A stretch of DNA of 36,222 nucleotides from Clostridiales bacterium (GTDB lineage Bacteria; Bacillota; Clostridia; Christensenellales; Aristaeellaceae), in NCBI GenBank assembly GCA_015056255.1, contig SVGP01000027.1, positions 1 through 36,222 of the forward strand, written 5' to 3'. Under the pieces are notes generated by a model. It saw only the letters and a list, made by a program, of their open reading frames with translations. It had not been told where the DNA came from and did no database searches. The position numbers and the translations under genes are program-made. Each line of letters starts with the position of its first letter. Within the stretch, counting starts at the first letter, position 1. This document shows, in pieces, positions 8,827-16,394 of this stretch.

Positions 8827-8904
8827 GCGAATCTGGGCGGTAAATTTAAGTTGGAATGTATAACAACAAGCGCTGGCAAAGAAAAATCAAACGGCTGTCC
8901 CAAA

Positions 8905-9117
8905 GCCTTCCTCCGGGAGGAAGGTGGCGCGGCGTAAGCCGCGACGGAAGGAGAACGCGGGCATATATCGTCTGATATCCCCGTTGGACAGATCCGCTAT
9001 CATAAGTATGGTCAATCTCAGGCCATGTGCGCGGTGTAATCGTTCGTTTGATTCACGCTTTTGCACCCGCGTACTCCCTCAGTCGGCTGCGCCGACAGCT
9101 CCCTCCCGGAGGGAGCC
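8905..9117. repeat. Composite inverted element with two divergent arms of GC-rich dyads
   Basis: The left arm (8905-8961) and right arm (9066-9117) are diverged inverted copies of each other. Each holds a perfect 9-bp dyad (CCTTCCTCC/GGAGGAAGG at 8906-8924; GCTCCCTCC/GGAGGGAGC at 9098-9116), a smaller GC dyad (8929-8942; 9082-9096), and an inner end reading ACGCGGG/CCCGCGT. About 104 bases lie between. I see no ORF of substance. Similar intergenic elements recur in clostridial genomes, from memory; function unknown. Confidence 0.6.
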
Positions 9118-9128
9118 TGAAAATGTGC

Positions 9129-9202
9129 GGGCGATTTTTGAATCGCCCCTACAGTTTATGATACGATTATAACCATAATGTAGGGGCGGTCATTGACCGC
9201 CC
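9129..9202. repeat. Paired GGGCG...CGCCC dyads in inverted orientation
   Basis: Two self-complementary units (GGGCGAT/ATCGCCC at 9129-9148 and GGGCGGTCA/TGACCGCCC at 9184-9202) face each other, joined by the inverted repeat CGCCCCTACA (9144-9153) and TGTAGGGGCG (9179-9188). The inner bases of the hairpins differ while the outer TAGGGGCG stays fixed. Confidence 0.6.
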
Positions 9203-9213
9203 GCGCTTTTTTT
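9184..9213 (+). terminator. Terminator formed by a repeat dyad
   Basis: The 9-bp stem GGGCGGTCA/TGACCGCCC is followed by GCGC and seven T residues, ending right before the convergent GNAT gene. It probably stops rightward transcription from the fucosidase gene. Confidence 0.55.
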
Positions 9214-9214
9214 C

Positions 9215-9745
9215 TCAAAACTCTTCCTTTAATATCCCCATAATAACCGCGTTCTGATATTCTCCGTCGATATACAGATCGTTTCTCAGTACGCCCTCGG
9301 TTTTAAAGCCCGCTTTCAGGTAGCACCTGACGGCGGGCTCGTTTTTTTCGGCGCATTTGAGCCACACGCGGTTTAGATTCATGGTGTGAAAGGCATAAGA
9401 AAGGATGAGGCGGATGCTTTCCGCAGCATACCCTTTTTTCTGCGCAGACGGCATGAGCACGATTGCCATTTCCGCCTTTCTTGCGATAGGATCGATCATC
9501 ATAAGATCGATCTGACCTAAATATTTGCCCGTTTCCTTGTCTGCAATTACATATCCCTCGCCGCCTGCGTCGCCGTTCAGCCTTCGCGAAAGCCACTCCT
9601 CGGTCTGCTCCCACGTCTGAGGACGGCGGTATGCGCCGGCCAGATATTTTGTAACGTCACTGTCGTTGACCCATGCGCGAAGCGCGGATAAATCCTCAGC
9701 GCGGTATTCTCTTAAAATAATTTTATCTCCGATCAGTCGTCCCAT
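9215..9745 (-). CDS. GNAT acetyltransferase (RimJ/RimL type)
   Basis: The 176-residue protein has the RimJ/RimL-like layout: N-terminal ILREYRAEDL, a central strand EMAIVLM, the acetyl-CoA pyrophosphate-binding loop QKKGYA at 102-107, and the C-terminal NEPAVRCYLKAGFKTEG with the conserved Asn-Ala-Tyr region. It probably acetylates an amino group of a protein N-terminus or small molecule; the substrate is unknown. It starts 33 bases after the methyltransferase stop behind GGAGGCG, so the two form an operon. Modification genes paired this way sometimes act on ribosomal proteins or antibiotics, but nothing here proves that. Confidence 0.85.
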   Translation of the reverse strand: MGRLIGDKIILREYRAEDLSALRAWVNDSDVTKYLAGAYRRPQTWEQTEEWLSRRLNGDAGGEGYVIADKETGKYLGQIDLMMIDPIARKAEMAIVLMPSAQKKGYAAESIRLILSYAFHTMNLNRVWLKCAEKNEPAVRCYLKAGFKTEGVLRNDLYIDGEYQNAVIMGILKEEF

Positions 9746-9778
9746 GATTGCGCCTCCGAATCTGTTTTAATCGGCTGT

Positions 9779-10381
9779 TTATCCGAGTGAAAAAATCAGA
9801 ATTTTCTCCTTTTCGTCCGCGTTGTGGAACAAATCCACGCAGTCGATTTCGCCCTCATATATAAGAAGTTCATCGTTCATCAGCTCCGATACATACGCAT
9901 CCAGCGCGTAATAGAAAAAAAGCAGTATACGCCTTGGGTTTTCGTAATAAGATTCATAAATCCGGCTCAATACGGATTTCAGGATCCTGACCGAGAAGGG
10001 GTTGAAAAAGTAAAAGCGGTTTGCGCCTTGAATGCGGTAATTTTCGGCGTTTTCAAGCGCAAACGAAACCCGTTCCCGCTTCCCCATATAATTTGAAAGG
10101 TTTTCTTCGGCTGCAGCATGCATTCTCGGATCGAATTCCACGCCGATGGATCTGCAGCCGGTTACGTTTGTCATGAAAAAGCCGACGCGCCCTTTGCCCG
10201 ATCCGTAATCGATCAATTCGTCCTTTTCACTGACAAATCCGCTTTCTGAAAGCCTTTCAAGCACGCTGTACGGCGTGGGTTCATATCGCGAATGGTTCAA
10301 ATCGTCCTTTTCATGCCTCGATGAAAGGGTTTTTATGTTCAGCCTTTTCTCCCACCTGTCGCCTGTCGGGTTTTTTATCAT
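9779..10381 (-). CDS. SAM-dependent methyltransferase
   Basis: The 200-residue class I methyltransferase has motif I DYGSGKGRVGFF (58-69), the acidic GVEFDP at the end of strand 2 (80-85), and FFNPFS (125-130) in the position of the catalytic NPPF/NPF-type motif IV. That motif suggests methylation of an amide or amine nitrogen, so a protein or nucleic-acid target is possible. The start at 10381 is preferred over the longer in-frame form because a GAGGGGAAAG site precedes it and the promoter at 10413-10441 lies inside the would-be extension. It leads the operon with the GNAT gene. Confidence 0.78.
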   Translation of the reverse strand: MIKNPTGDRWEKRLNIKTLSSRHEKDDLNHSRYEPTPYSVLERLSESGFVSEKDELIDYGSGKGRVGFFMTNVTGCRSIGVEFDPRMHAAAEENLSNYMGKRERVSFALENAENYRIQGANRFYFFNPFSVRILKSVLSRIYESYYENPRRILLFFYYALDAYVSELMNDELLIYEGEIDCVDLFHNADEKEKILIFSLG

Positions 10382-10412
10382 ACTTTCCCCTCTCAAAACG
10401 CATTCTTTTTTC

Positions 10413-10441
10413 ATTATACCGCGTCCATTACCCGGACGCAA
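10413..10441 (-). promoter_or_regulatory. Promoter of the methyltransferase-GNAT operon
   Basis: TTGCGT, 17-base spacer, TATAAT on the minus strand. It diverges from the CUT2 promoter at 10506-10534. Confidence 0.55.
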
Positions 10442-10505
10442 CAGAAAAAAAGGACGGAAATATACGTTTTTATTGCTTTTTGTTGGATTTGGCCTTGATT
10501 TCTTG

Positions 10506-10534
10506 TTGATTTGTTTGAATTCATTTGTTATAAT
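10506..10534 (+). promoter_or_regulatory. Promoter of the CUT2 importer operon, with adjacent palindrome
   Basis: TTGATT, 17-base spacer, TATAAT. The palindrome TACATGTA (10541-10548) lies at the expected transcription start and could be part of an operator, though it is short. Confidence 0.65.
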
Positions 10535-10587
10535 ACTTAGTACATGTAACATCCAATTTATCCGTAACGCTTGGAGGCTTGAGCCAT

Positions 10588-12087
10588 ATGTCTGAGTACC
10601 TGCTTGAGATGAGGAATATCACCAAGATCTTCCCCGGCGTGCGCGCGCTGGACAACGTAAATTTCACCCTGAAAAAGGGCGAGATTCACGCGTTGATGGG
10701 CGAAAACGGCGCGGGCAAGAGCACGTTTATCAAGGTGCTCACGGGCGTGCATCGTCCCGAGGGCGGCGAAATCATTTTGGACGGCAAAAGAATCGAAATG
10801 CACGATCCCCTGGTCGCCGCAAAGCACGGCATTGCCGCCATTTATCAGCATCTGGCGCTGTATCCGGATCTCACGGTGGCCGAAAACATCTTTATGGGTC
10901 ATGAAAAGATGACCAAAATGAAATCCATCAAGTGGCGCGACACCAATAAGGCCGCAAGGGATCTTTTAAAGTCTCTGGGCTCCAACATCAGCCCCACCGA
11001 CCGCATGGGCGCGTTGTCCGTCGCCCAGCAGCAGCTGGTCGAAATCGCAAAGGCGCTTTCCCAGAACATGCGCATTCTGATTATGGACGAGCCGACGGCG
11101 GCGCTTTCAAGGCGCGAATCCGAAGAACTGTACGCCATTGCGTCCAGACTTCGCGATCAGGGCATTTCCATCATCTTAATTTCCCACAGATTTGAAGATA
11201 TGTACAACCTTGCCGACCGCGTAACGGTTTTCAGAGATGCGCAGTACATCGGCACGTGGCCCGTAAACGGCATCGACAACGCCACGCTCGTTAAGCACAT
11301 GGTCGGCCGCTCGATCGACCAGTTCTTCCCTAAGGGCAATGCAAAAATTGGAAACACACTGTTGGAAGTTAAAAACCTTTCCCGAACCGGCTATTTTGCA
11401 GACGTTTCCTTTTCCCTTCATGAAGGCGAGATTCTGTGCCTTACCGGCCTTGTCGGCGCAGGCCGAACCGAGGTCGTAGAGACAATCAGCGGCATTACCA
11501 AGCCCACCGGCGGCGAAATTCTCCTGAAAGGAAAGCCTGTGCGCATTCAAAGTCCAAATCAGGCCATGAAAATGGGCATCGGCCTTCTGCCTGAGGACAG
11601 ACAGAAGCAGGGGCTGTTCCTCCCCTGGTCCATTATGGATAACATCACGCTTCCCGCCATCGACCGCTTCGCAAAGGGCCTGTTCTTAAGCGGAAAGCAG
11701 GAGAGAGCCGAGGGTGAAAAATACAAGGATGCGCTCAGAATCCGCGCAACCAGCGTAGACGACACCGCCTCCTCCCTGTCCGGCGGCAATCAGCAGAAGG
11801 TAGTCGTCAGCAAGCTCCTTTCCGGCTCCAACCGCATTCTGATCATGGATGAGCCGACCAAGGGCGTAGACGTAGGCTCCAAGGCGCAGATTTATGAAAT
11901 CATGCGAAATCTTACCGAACAGGGCTTTGGCATTCTGATGATCTCAAGCGAGCTGCCGGAGGTTATCAATATGTCCGACAATATCGTGGTCATGCGCGAA
12001 GGCCGCGTGTCTACGATTATTCCGGCATCCGAAGCCACGCAGGAAAGCGTGCTTTCTGCGGGCATGCCGCTTGAGAAAAAGGCGTAA
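10588..12087 (+). CDS. CUT2 sugar ABC importer ATPase (two nucleotide-binding domains)
   Basis: The 499-residue energising subunit has the RbsA/MglA/RhaT architecture. Domain 1 has an intact Walker A (GENGAGKST, 38-46), a signature LSVAQQQ (143-149) and Walker B ILIMDEP (163-169). Domain 2 has the usual degenerate Walker A (GLVGAGRTE, 287-295), an intact LSGGNQQ (397-403) and Walker B around 417-423. The ATG at 10588 is chosen over the in-frame TTG at 10579 because GGAGG (10573-10577) has ten bases of spacing to the ATG but almost none to the TTG. First gene of a four-gene operon; sequence context favours the rhamnose (RhaT) or autoinducer-2 (LsrA) subgroup. Confidence 0.93.
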   Translation: MSEYLLEMRNITKIFPGVRALDNVNFTLKKGEIHALMGENGAGKSTFIKVLTGVHRPEGGEIILDGKRIEMHDPLVAAKHGIAAIYQHLALYPDLTVAENIFMGHEKMTKMKSIKWRDTNKAARDLLKSLGSNISPTDRMGALSVAQQQLVEIAKALSQNMRILIMDEPTAALSRRESEELYAIASRLRDQGISIILISHRFEDMYNLADRVTVFRDAQYIGTWPVNGIDNATLVKHMVGRSIDQFFPKGNAKIGNTLLEVKNLSRTGYFADVSFSLHEGEILCLTGLVGAGRTEVVETISGITKPTGGEILLKGKPVRIQSPNQAMKMGIGLLPEDRQKQGLFLPWSIMDNITLPAIDRFAKGLFLSGKQERAEGEKYKDALRIRATSVDDTASSLSGGNQQKVVVSKLLSGSNRILIMDEPTKGVDVGSKAQIYEIMRNLTEQGFGILMISSELPEVINMSDNIVVMREGRVSTIIPASEATQESVLSAGMPLEKKA

Positions 12088-12101
12088 GGGAGGGGAAGAA
12101 A

Positions 12102-13181
12102 ATGAGTAAAGATACGAAGAAAAAAACCTCTTTCCTTGAAGTGTTCATTAAAAACCGCGAGCTTGGCTTAATCGCCATACTGATTCTGTTAATCGCTATC
12201 GTGACCTTACGAACCCCCGCGTTTTTAACCGGCGAAAAAATGCTGTTCATCGTTGAAGACACGGCGACCATGGCGATTTTAGCCTTCGGCATGATGTGCG
12301 TCATGCTGGTCGGCTCCATCGACATTTCGATTTCCGGCATCATGGCGTTTTCAGCCATGGCCGCAGGCATCATCATGAAAAACAATCTGACGACGACGGA
12401 AGTTACGCAGATTGTGGATGGCGTCGAAAAGATTGTAAAGGTCAGGGAGAGCATTCCCCTAATCTACATCATCCTGATCGCCATGGCGGTCGGCGCAGGC
12501 TGCGGCCTTGTAAACGGCCTGATCATCGCCTACGGAAACGTTCTTCCCATCGTAACTACCCTCGGCATGCAGTACATCATCTACGGCCTTGCGCATATCA
12601 TTTCGGATGGACAGGCCGTGTACAAAAAGGACATGTCCGCCGCGTTCACCGAGTTTACGCGAGATTTCAGTATTTTGGGCGTCAACTCAAAAACATGGAT
12701 CATGCTGCTTGTATTTGTGGTCATGTTTGTCTTCATCACCTATTTCCGCTCAGGCCGTCACCTGTACGCCGTCGGCTCGAACCCGGAAGCTGCTGAAATG
12801 CGCGGCATCAACGTAAAAAGATCAAAGCTCCTCGCCCACATCATCATGGGCGCCTTGGCCGGTCTTGCGGGCGTGATGTTTGCAAGCCACGACAACAAGA
12901 TCACCCAGGACCTTAAAACCGGCTATGAAATGTACGTCATCGCAGCCTGCGTTATCGGCGGCGTTTCCGTAACCGGCGGCGCGGGCAAGATCACGGGCGT
13001 ACTTTTAGGCGCGCTCACCATCGGCGTTATCAACAACGGCCTTCCGATGCTGAGATTGACCGGCAACGCAGAATTCTGGAAAAAGCTCATTCAGGGCGCT
13101 TTGATCCTCGCCGCCGTCGTCTCCAACGCCGCCATCCAGCGAACGATTCAAAAGCGGAATCTGAAAGGGAGGAATCTGTAA
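12102..13181 (+). CDS. CUT2 sugar ABC importer permease 1
   Basis: The 359-residue polytopic protein (about ten helices) has CUT2 permease motifs: GSIDISISG in the second helix region, GRHLYAVGSNPEAAEMRGI in the cytoplasmic loop that contacts the ATPase, and GGVSVTGGAGKITG near the C-terminus. It follows the ATPase gene by 14 bases behind GGGAGGGG. Systems with two different permeases (RhaP/RhaQ, LsrC/LsrD) form heterodimeric channels; here it is probably the RhaP-like subunit. An insertion with extra charged residues (about 90-112) lies in an external loop. Confidence 0.9.
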   Translation: MSKDTKKKTSFLEVFIKNRELGLIAILILLIAIVTLRTPAFLTGEKMLFIVEDTATMAILAFGMMCVMLVGSIDISISGIMAFSAMAAGIIMKNNLTTTEVTQIVDGVEKIVKVRESIPLIYIILIAMAVGAGCGLVNGLIIAYGNVLPIVTTLGMQYIIYGLAHIISDGQAVYKKDMSAAFTEFTRDFSILGVNSKTWIMLLVFVVMFVFITYFRSGRHLYAVGSNPEAAEMRGINVKRSKLLAHIIMGALAGLAGVMFASHDNKITQDLKTGYEMYVIAACVIGGVSVTGGAGKITGVLLGALTIGVINNGLPMLRLTGNAEFWKKLIQGALILAAVVSNAAIQRTIQKRNLKGRNL

Positions 13182-14267
13182 ATGAAGACGCTGAAAAAGA
13201 TTCTTTTCCGCTGGGAATGGCTGCTCATGCTTTTGACGGTCGCGGTCTTTATCTTCTTTAACGACCTCGATCCCAAGGCCTACACGCTTCCCAAGCTCAT
13301 GGGCCAGACCCGCGTTTACATGGTGGATGTAGGCTTCATGGCGCTGGGCGCGCTTCTGATCCTGCTTTTGGGCGACATCGATATCTCCGTCGCCTCCACA
13401 GCCGGCCTTGCCGCAACCGTTATGGGCATCACCTACCGCGCGGGCGCGCCATTTGCAGTCGCGCTTTTGGCGGCGGTTGCCGTCGGCGCAATCTGCGGCA
13501 TGATCAACGGCCTTCTGGTAACCGGCTTTAAAGAGCTGTTCCCCATGATCATCACCCTTTCCACCCAGACGATCTACAGGGGCATCAACTACATCATCCT
13601 GAAGGACAAATCCGTAGGCGGCTTCCCAGACTGGTTCGGAAATCTCGGCTACGACACCGTGCGCGACGCATGGTTTGCAGATAGCCTGCCCGGCTGGGTA
13701 TCGGGCAGCCCCGAATGGATCCAGTGGATTTACAACTTTGTGGGCGACATCCCCGTCATGCTTTTGTGCCTGCTCGCCGTATTCCCCTTCTTCTATGTCT
13801 GGCTTCACAGAACCCCCTCCGGCCGCCGCATCTTCGCAACCGGCGAAAATATCGTAACGGCCCGCTATTCCGGCATCCGCACGGACCGCATGAAAATTTT
13901 CCTCTTCACCTTAAACGGCATTCTGGCTGCCGTCGGCGGCATCTTCCTCGCAGCCCGTACCGGCGCGGTCAAATACACCCACGCCAACGGCTACGAAATG
14001 CAGGCCATCGCGGTTGCCGTTCTGGGCGGCGCGTCCACGGCAGGCGGCAAGGGCTCGGTCATCGGCATTCTCCTCTCCCTCATCCTTATGACCTGCCTTA
14101 AAAACGGCCTCAACATCGTATACAACGACTCGTTCATCATGAACCTCTCCGTAGGCGCGCTTTTGATCCTGGTGGTTCTCCTTCCGAACATCGCCCGGTT
14201 CATCTCCGATTACTGGCGCGTGCTTAAGCGAAAGAAGGAAGCCGCCGTAAAGGCAAGCCCGAAATAA
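13182..14267 (+). CDS. CUT2 sugar ABC importer permease 2
   Basis: The 361-residue second permease starts directly after the TAA of permease 1, with its GGAGG inside the end of that gene, so the two are tightly coupled and probably made in equal amounts. Motifs are LLGDIDISVAS, GRRIFATGENIVTARYSGI and GGASTAGGKGSVIG. It differs from permease 1 by a longer external loop around residues 145-190, rich in Trp (DWFGN, DAWF, PEWIQWIYNF). It is probably RhaQ-like. The C-terminus is a basic cytoplasmic tail. Confidence 0.9.
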   Translation: MKTLKKILFRWEWLLMLLTVAVFIFFNDLDPKAYTLPKLMGQTRVYMVDVGFMALGALLILLLGDIDISVASTAGLAATVMGITYRAGAPFAVALLAAVAVGAICGMINGLLVTGFKELFPMIITLSTQTIYRGINYIILKDKSVGGFPDWFGNLGYDTVRDAWFADSLPGWVSGSPEWIQWIYNFVGDIPVMLLCLLAVFPFFYVWLHRTPSGRRIFATGENIVTARYSGIRTDRMKIFLFTLNGILAAVGGIFLAARTGAVKYTHANGYEMQAIAVAVLGGASTAGGKGSVIGILLSLILMTCLKNGLNIVYNDSFIMNLSVGALLILVVLLPNIARFISDYWRVLKRKKEAAVKASPK

Positions 14268-14337
14268 GTAAACCCCATCCCAATTTCGTATCTTAGCGCG
14301 TTTTTTCGCGCAAGAAATATTAAGGAGGTACCCATTT

Positions 14338-15345
14338 ATGCGTAAGGTTCTTTCTCTGGTTCTCGCTCTTATGCTGGCCCTCGGTTGCTTCTCCGCCATG
14401 GCGGAAGCTGATCAGATCGTGATCGGCGTTGTTTACAAGCAGACCGGTAACCCCTTCTTCGAGGCAGCGGTACGCGGCTTTGAAGAGGCTGCCGGCGAAC
14501 TCGGCTTCAAGATCATCCACAACGGCCCCGCCGATTCCTCCAACGAAGGTCAGATCCAGATCATCGAAGGCTTCATCCAGTCTGAAGTCGACGCCATCGC
14601 CGTTTCCGCCAACGACGCAGCCGGCCTGGTAAACGTTCTCAAGAAGGCCATGGAAAAGGGCATCAAGGTTGTCTCCTGGGACTCCGCCGTTCTTCCCGAA
14701 GGCCGTAACCTCAACATCGATCCTTCCGTAGCCGCCAACATCGGCCGCGTACAGGTCGAAGAAATCGCCAAGCAGATCGGCTACGAAGGCCAGATCGCGA
14801 TCCTCTCCGCCGGCGCCACCATGGACAACCAGAACACCTGGATTGAGTACATGAAGCAGGAACTGGCCAAGGAAGAGTATGCCAAGATCGAGCTCGTTAC
14901 CATCGTTTACGGCGACGACCTCACCGACAAGTCCTATCAGGAAATGCAGGGTCTGATCGACACCTATCCTGAGCTCAAGGGCGTTATCTCCCCCACCACC
15001 GTTGGTATCGCCGCTGCCGCTACCTGCATCCAGGACAACGACCTGACCGGCGTTATCAAGCTCACCGGCCTTGGCCTCCCCTCCGAGATGGCTGAGTACA
15101 TCACCGCTGGCGTATGCGAAGGCATGTACCTGTGGAATCCCATCGACCTCGGCTACTGCGCAGCTTATGCTTCCGTAGGCATGGTTAAGGGCGAAATCGC
15201 CGGCGCCATCGGCGAAACCTTCGAAGCCGGCCGCCTCGGCACCGTAGAAATCTATGACGACGGCAACGGCAACCCCTTCACCATCGTCGGCGATCCCTAC
15301 AACTTCACCGCTGAAAACATCGACGAGTGGAAGAACGTATATTAA
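14338..15345 (+). CDS. CUT2 sugar-binding protein, RhaS-like
   Basis: The 335-residue periplasmic-binding-protein-fold receptor has a signal peptide (basic MRK, hydrophobic core to about 16). Processing could be by signal peptidase I after AMA (about 22), or Cys17 in LALGC could be a weak lipobox. Segments NPFFEAAVRGFEEAA, DAIAVSANDAAGL, KVVSWDSAV, YGDDLTDKSYQEMQGL, GLGLPSEM and WNPIDLGY closely resemble rhamnose-binding RhaS as I remember it, more than the AI-2 receptor LsrB. It comes last in the operon, after a 70-base gap, behind AAGGAGG. L-Rhamnose is the leading substrate guess, but no rhamnose catabolic gene is in the window. Confidence 0.88.
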   Translation: MRKVLSLVLALMLALGCFSAMAEADQIVIGVVYKQTGNPFFEAAVRGFEEAAGELGFKIIHNGPADSSNEGQIQIIEGFIQSEVDAIAVSANDAAGLVNVLKKAMEKGIKVVSWDSAVLPEGRNLNIDPSVAANIGRVQVEEIAKQIGYEGQIAILSAGATMDNQNTWIEYMKQELAKEEYAKIELVTIVYGDDLTDKSYQEMQGLIDTYPELKGVISPTTVGIAAAATCIQDNDLTGVIKLTGLGLPSEMAEYITAGVCEGMYLWNPIDLGYCAAYASVGMVKGEIAGAIGETFEAGRLGTVEIYDDGNGNPFTIVGDPYNFTAENIDEWKNVY

Positions 15346-15402
15346 TTGATCGTTTCATTCCATCTTGCCTGAATGTAAAAGCAAGCCTCATTTGAGGCAC
15401 AA

Positions 15403-15430
15403 AAAGACCAGCCGGAAACGGCCGGTCTTT
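15403..15430 (+). terminator. Intrinsic terminator of the CUT2 operon
   Basis: AAAGACCAGCCG pairs with CGGCCGGTCTTT around GAAA with a single mismatch, followed by a run of T residues. A smaller hairpin (GCCTCA/TGAGGC, about 15385-15398) precedes it. Confidence 0.88.
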
Positions 15431-15753
15431 TTTTATGGGAAGGACCTGCCTAAATCGACTAATACAAAGCAGGCATACCCCCAATACTACTGAATTCATA
15501 ACCCATGACGAAACCAACCGATCAGGCATCAGGCGGTCAGCCGCTCATTCCGCAATGGTATCATAGTCATGCAGCAGGAGCGATCATTAACTGACTGCGC
15601 TGACTCTAAGAGGATTTAAACCGACTCCAATACCCCCCCGGGGGAGGGGAGGTGTATCTTCTTTTATCAATTGTTTCCTACCTGAAGTCTTCTGTCAGCA
15701 GATGATTTTTGTGTATGGTTGTGTGTACTGGCGTCTTTTCCCAAAAATTCAAG
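15431..15753. other. Gene-free stretch
   Basis: No convincing ORF, promoter pair or RNA family is seen over these 320 bases. The only notable item is a GC tract (CCCCCGGGGG palindrome at 15635-15644, followed by AGGGGAGG). It separates a rightward operon from a leftward gene. Confidence 0.5.
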
Positions 15754-15783
15754 GGCTGCCGCAGATTCTTTTCTGCAGCAGCC
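15754..15783 (-). terminator. Terminator of the flavodoxin-like gene
   Basis: GGCTGCCGCAGA pairs with TCTGCAGCAGCC (one mismatch). On the minus strand it is followed by CTTGAATTTTT, and on the plus strand by a T-rich stretch, so it may work both ways. Confidence 0.6.
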
Positions 15784-15803
15784 TCTGTTTTTTGCTTTTT
15801 CAT

Positions 15804-16226
15804 TTATTTGTTCGTAATCGCTTCAATGCATTCTTTTGCGTATTTTCTGGCGTTTTCAAGGTCTTCCGCGCCGGGGCGTTTGCCGCCGAAGAGGGATTTT
15901 CCGGGGAAGGCGATGGAGCCCTTCAATACGTTGATGCCGCGGGATACGAGCACTTCGCGCATCTGCTCGATGGCGACGTTGTCGCGCTTGGCGTTGCAGG
16001 AATAGAGGGCTGCGTTTCTTACGCGGTTGGTATTTAAGGAATTCAAGAACTCAAGCGTAACTTTATCAGCCTTTCCGCCTTCGCAGCCGATGAACATCAT
16101 GGCTACGTTCTCCGGGGGATAGGCGGGCATAAGCGCTTCCTTGGTGCATTTGACTTCGCGCGAAATGGCTTCCGCAATGGCTTCCGCGCAGCCTTTGGGA
16201 CTGACGTAATATACTTTTATATTCAT
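15804..16226 (-). CDS. Flavodoxin-like protein
   Basis: The 140-residue protein has a flavodoxin-type alpha/beta fold: strand 1 IKVYYVS, a phosphate-binding-like loop SPKGCAEAIAEAI (9-21), strand VAMMFIG, strand NAALYSC, and a C-terminal helix. The first loop lacks the classical T/SxTGNT motif (it reads SPKGCAE), so FMN binding would be atypical. It has its own promoter (16272-16300), GAAGGAG before the ATG, and a terminator, so it stands alone. The electron partner is unknown. Small flavodoxin-like proteins also partner gut ene-reductases, but no such reductase lies beside it. Confidence 0.7.
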   Translation of the reverse strand: MNIKVYYVSPKGCAEAIAEAISREVKCTKEALMPAYPPENVAMMFIGCEGGKADKVTLEFLNSLNTNRVRNAALYSCNAKRDNVAIEQMREVLVSRGINVLKGSIAFPGKSLFGGKRPGAEDLENARKYAKECIEAITNK

Positions 16227-16271
16227 AGATAGTGCTCCTTCTCAGTCGCGTGGGTATCATGCTGTCCTTCT

Positions 16272-16300
16272 ATGATAGACGCTTTCAATAAAAAATGCAA
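16272..16300 (-). promoter_or_regulatory. Promoter of the flavodoxin-like gene
   Basis: TTGCAT, 17-base spacer, TATCAT on the minus strand, about 45 bases upstream of the start codon. Confidence 0.55.
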
Positions 16301-16394
16301 GCACAATTTAGAAAATAAACCTAAATAAAACAAGGCCGGGTATTCTTTAACAGAAAGAACATATTAAGGTGCATATTGCGTCTGATTTTTGCGC

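Noticed and set aside
15431..15753. Small RNA gene in the long gap after the CUT2 operon
   Set aside because: No promoter-terminator pair or recognisable RNA fold could be assigned.
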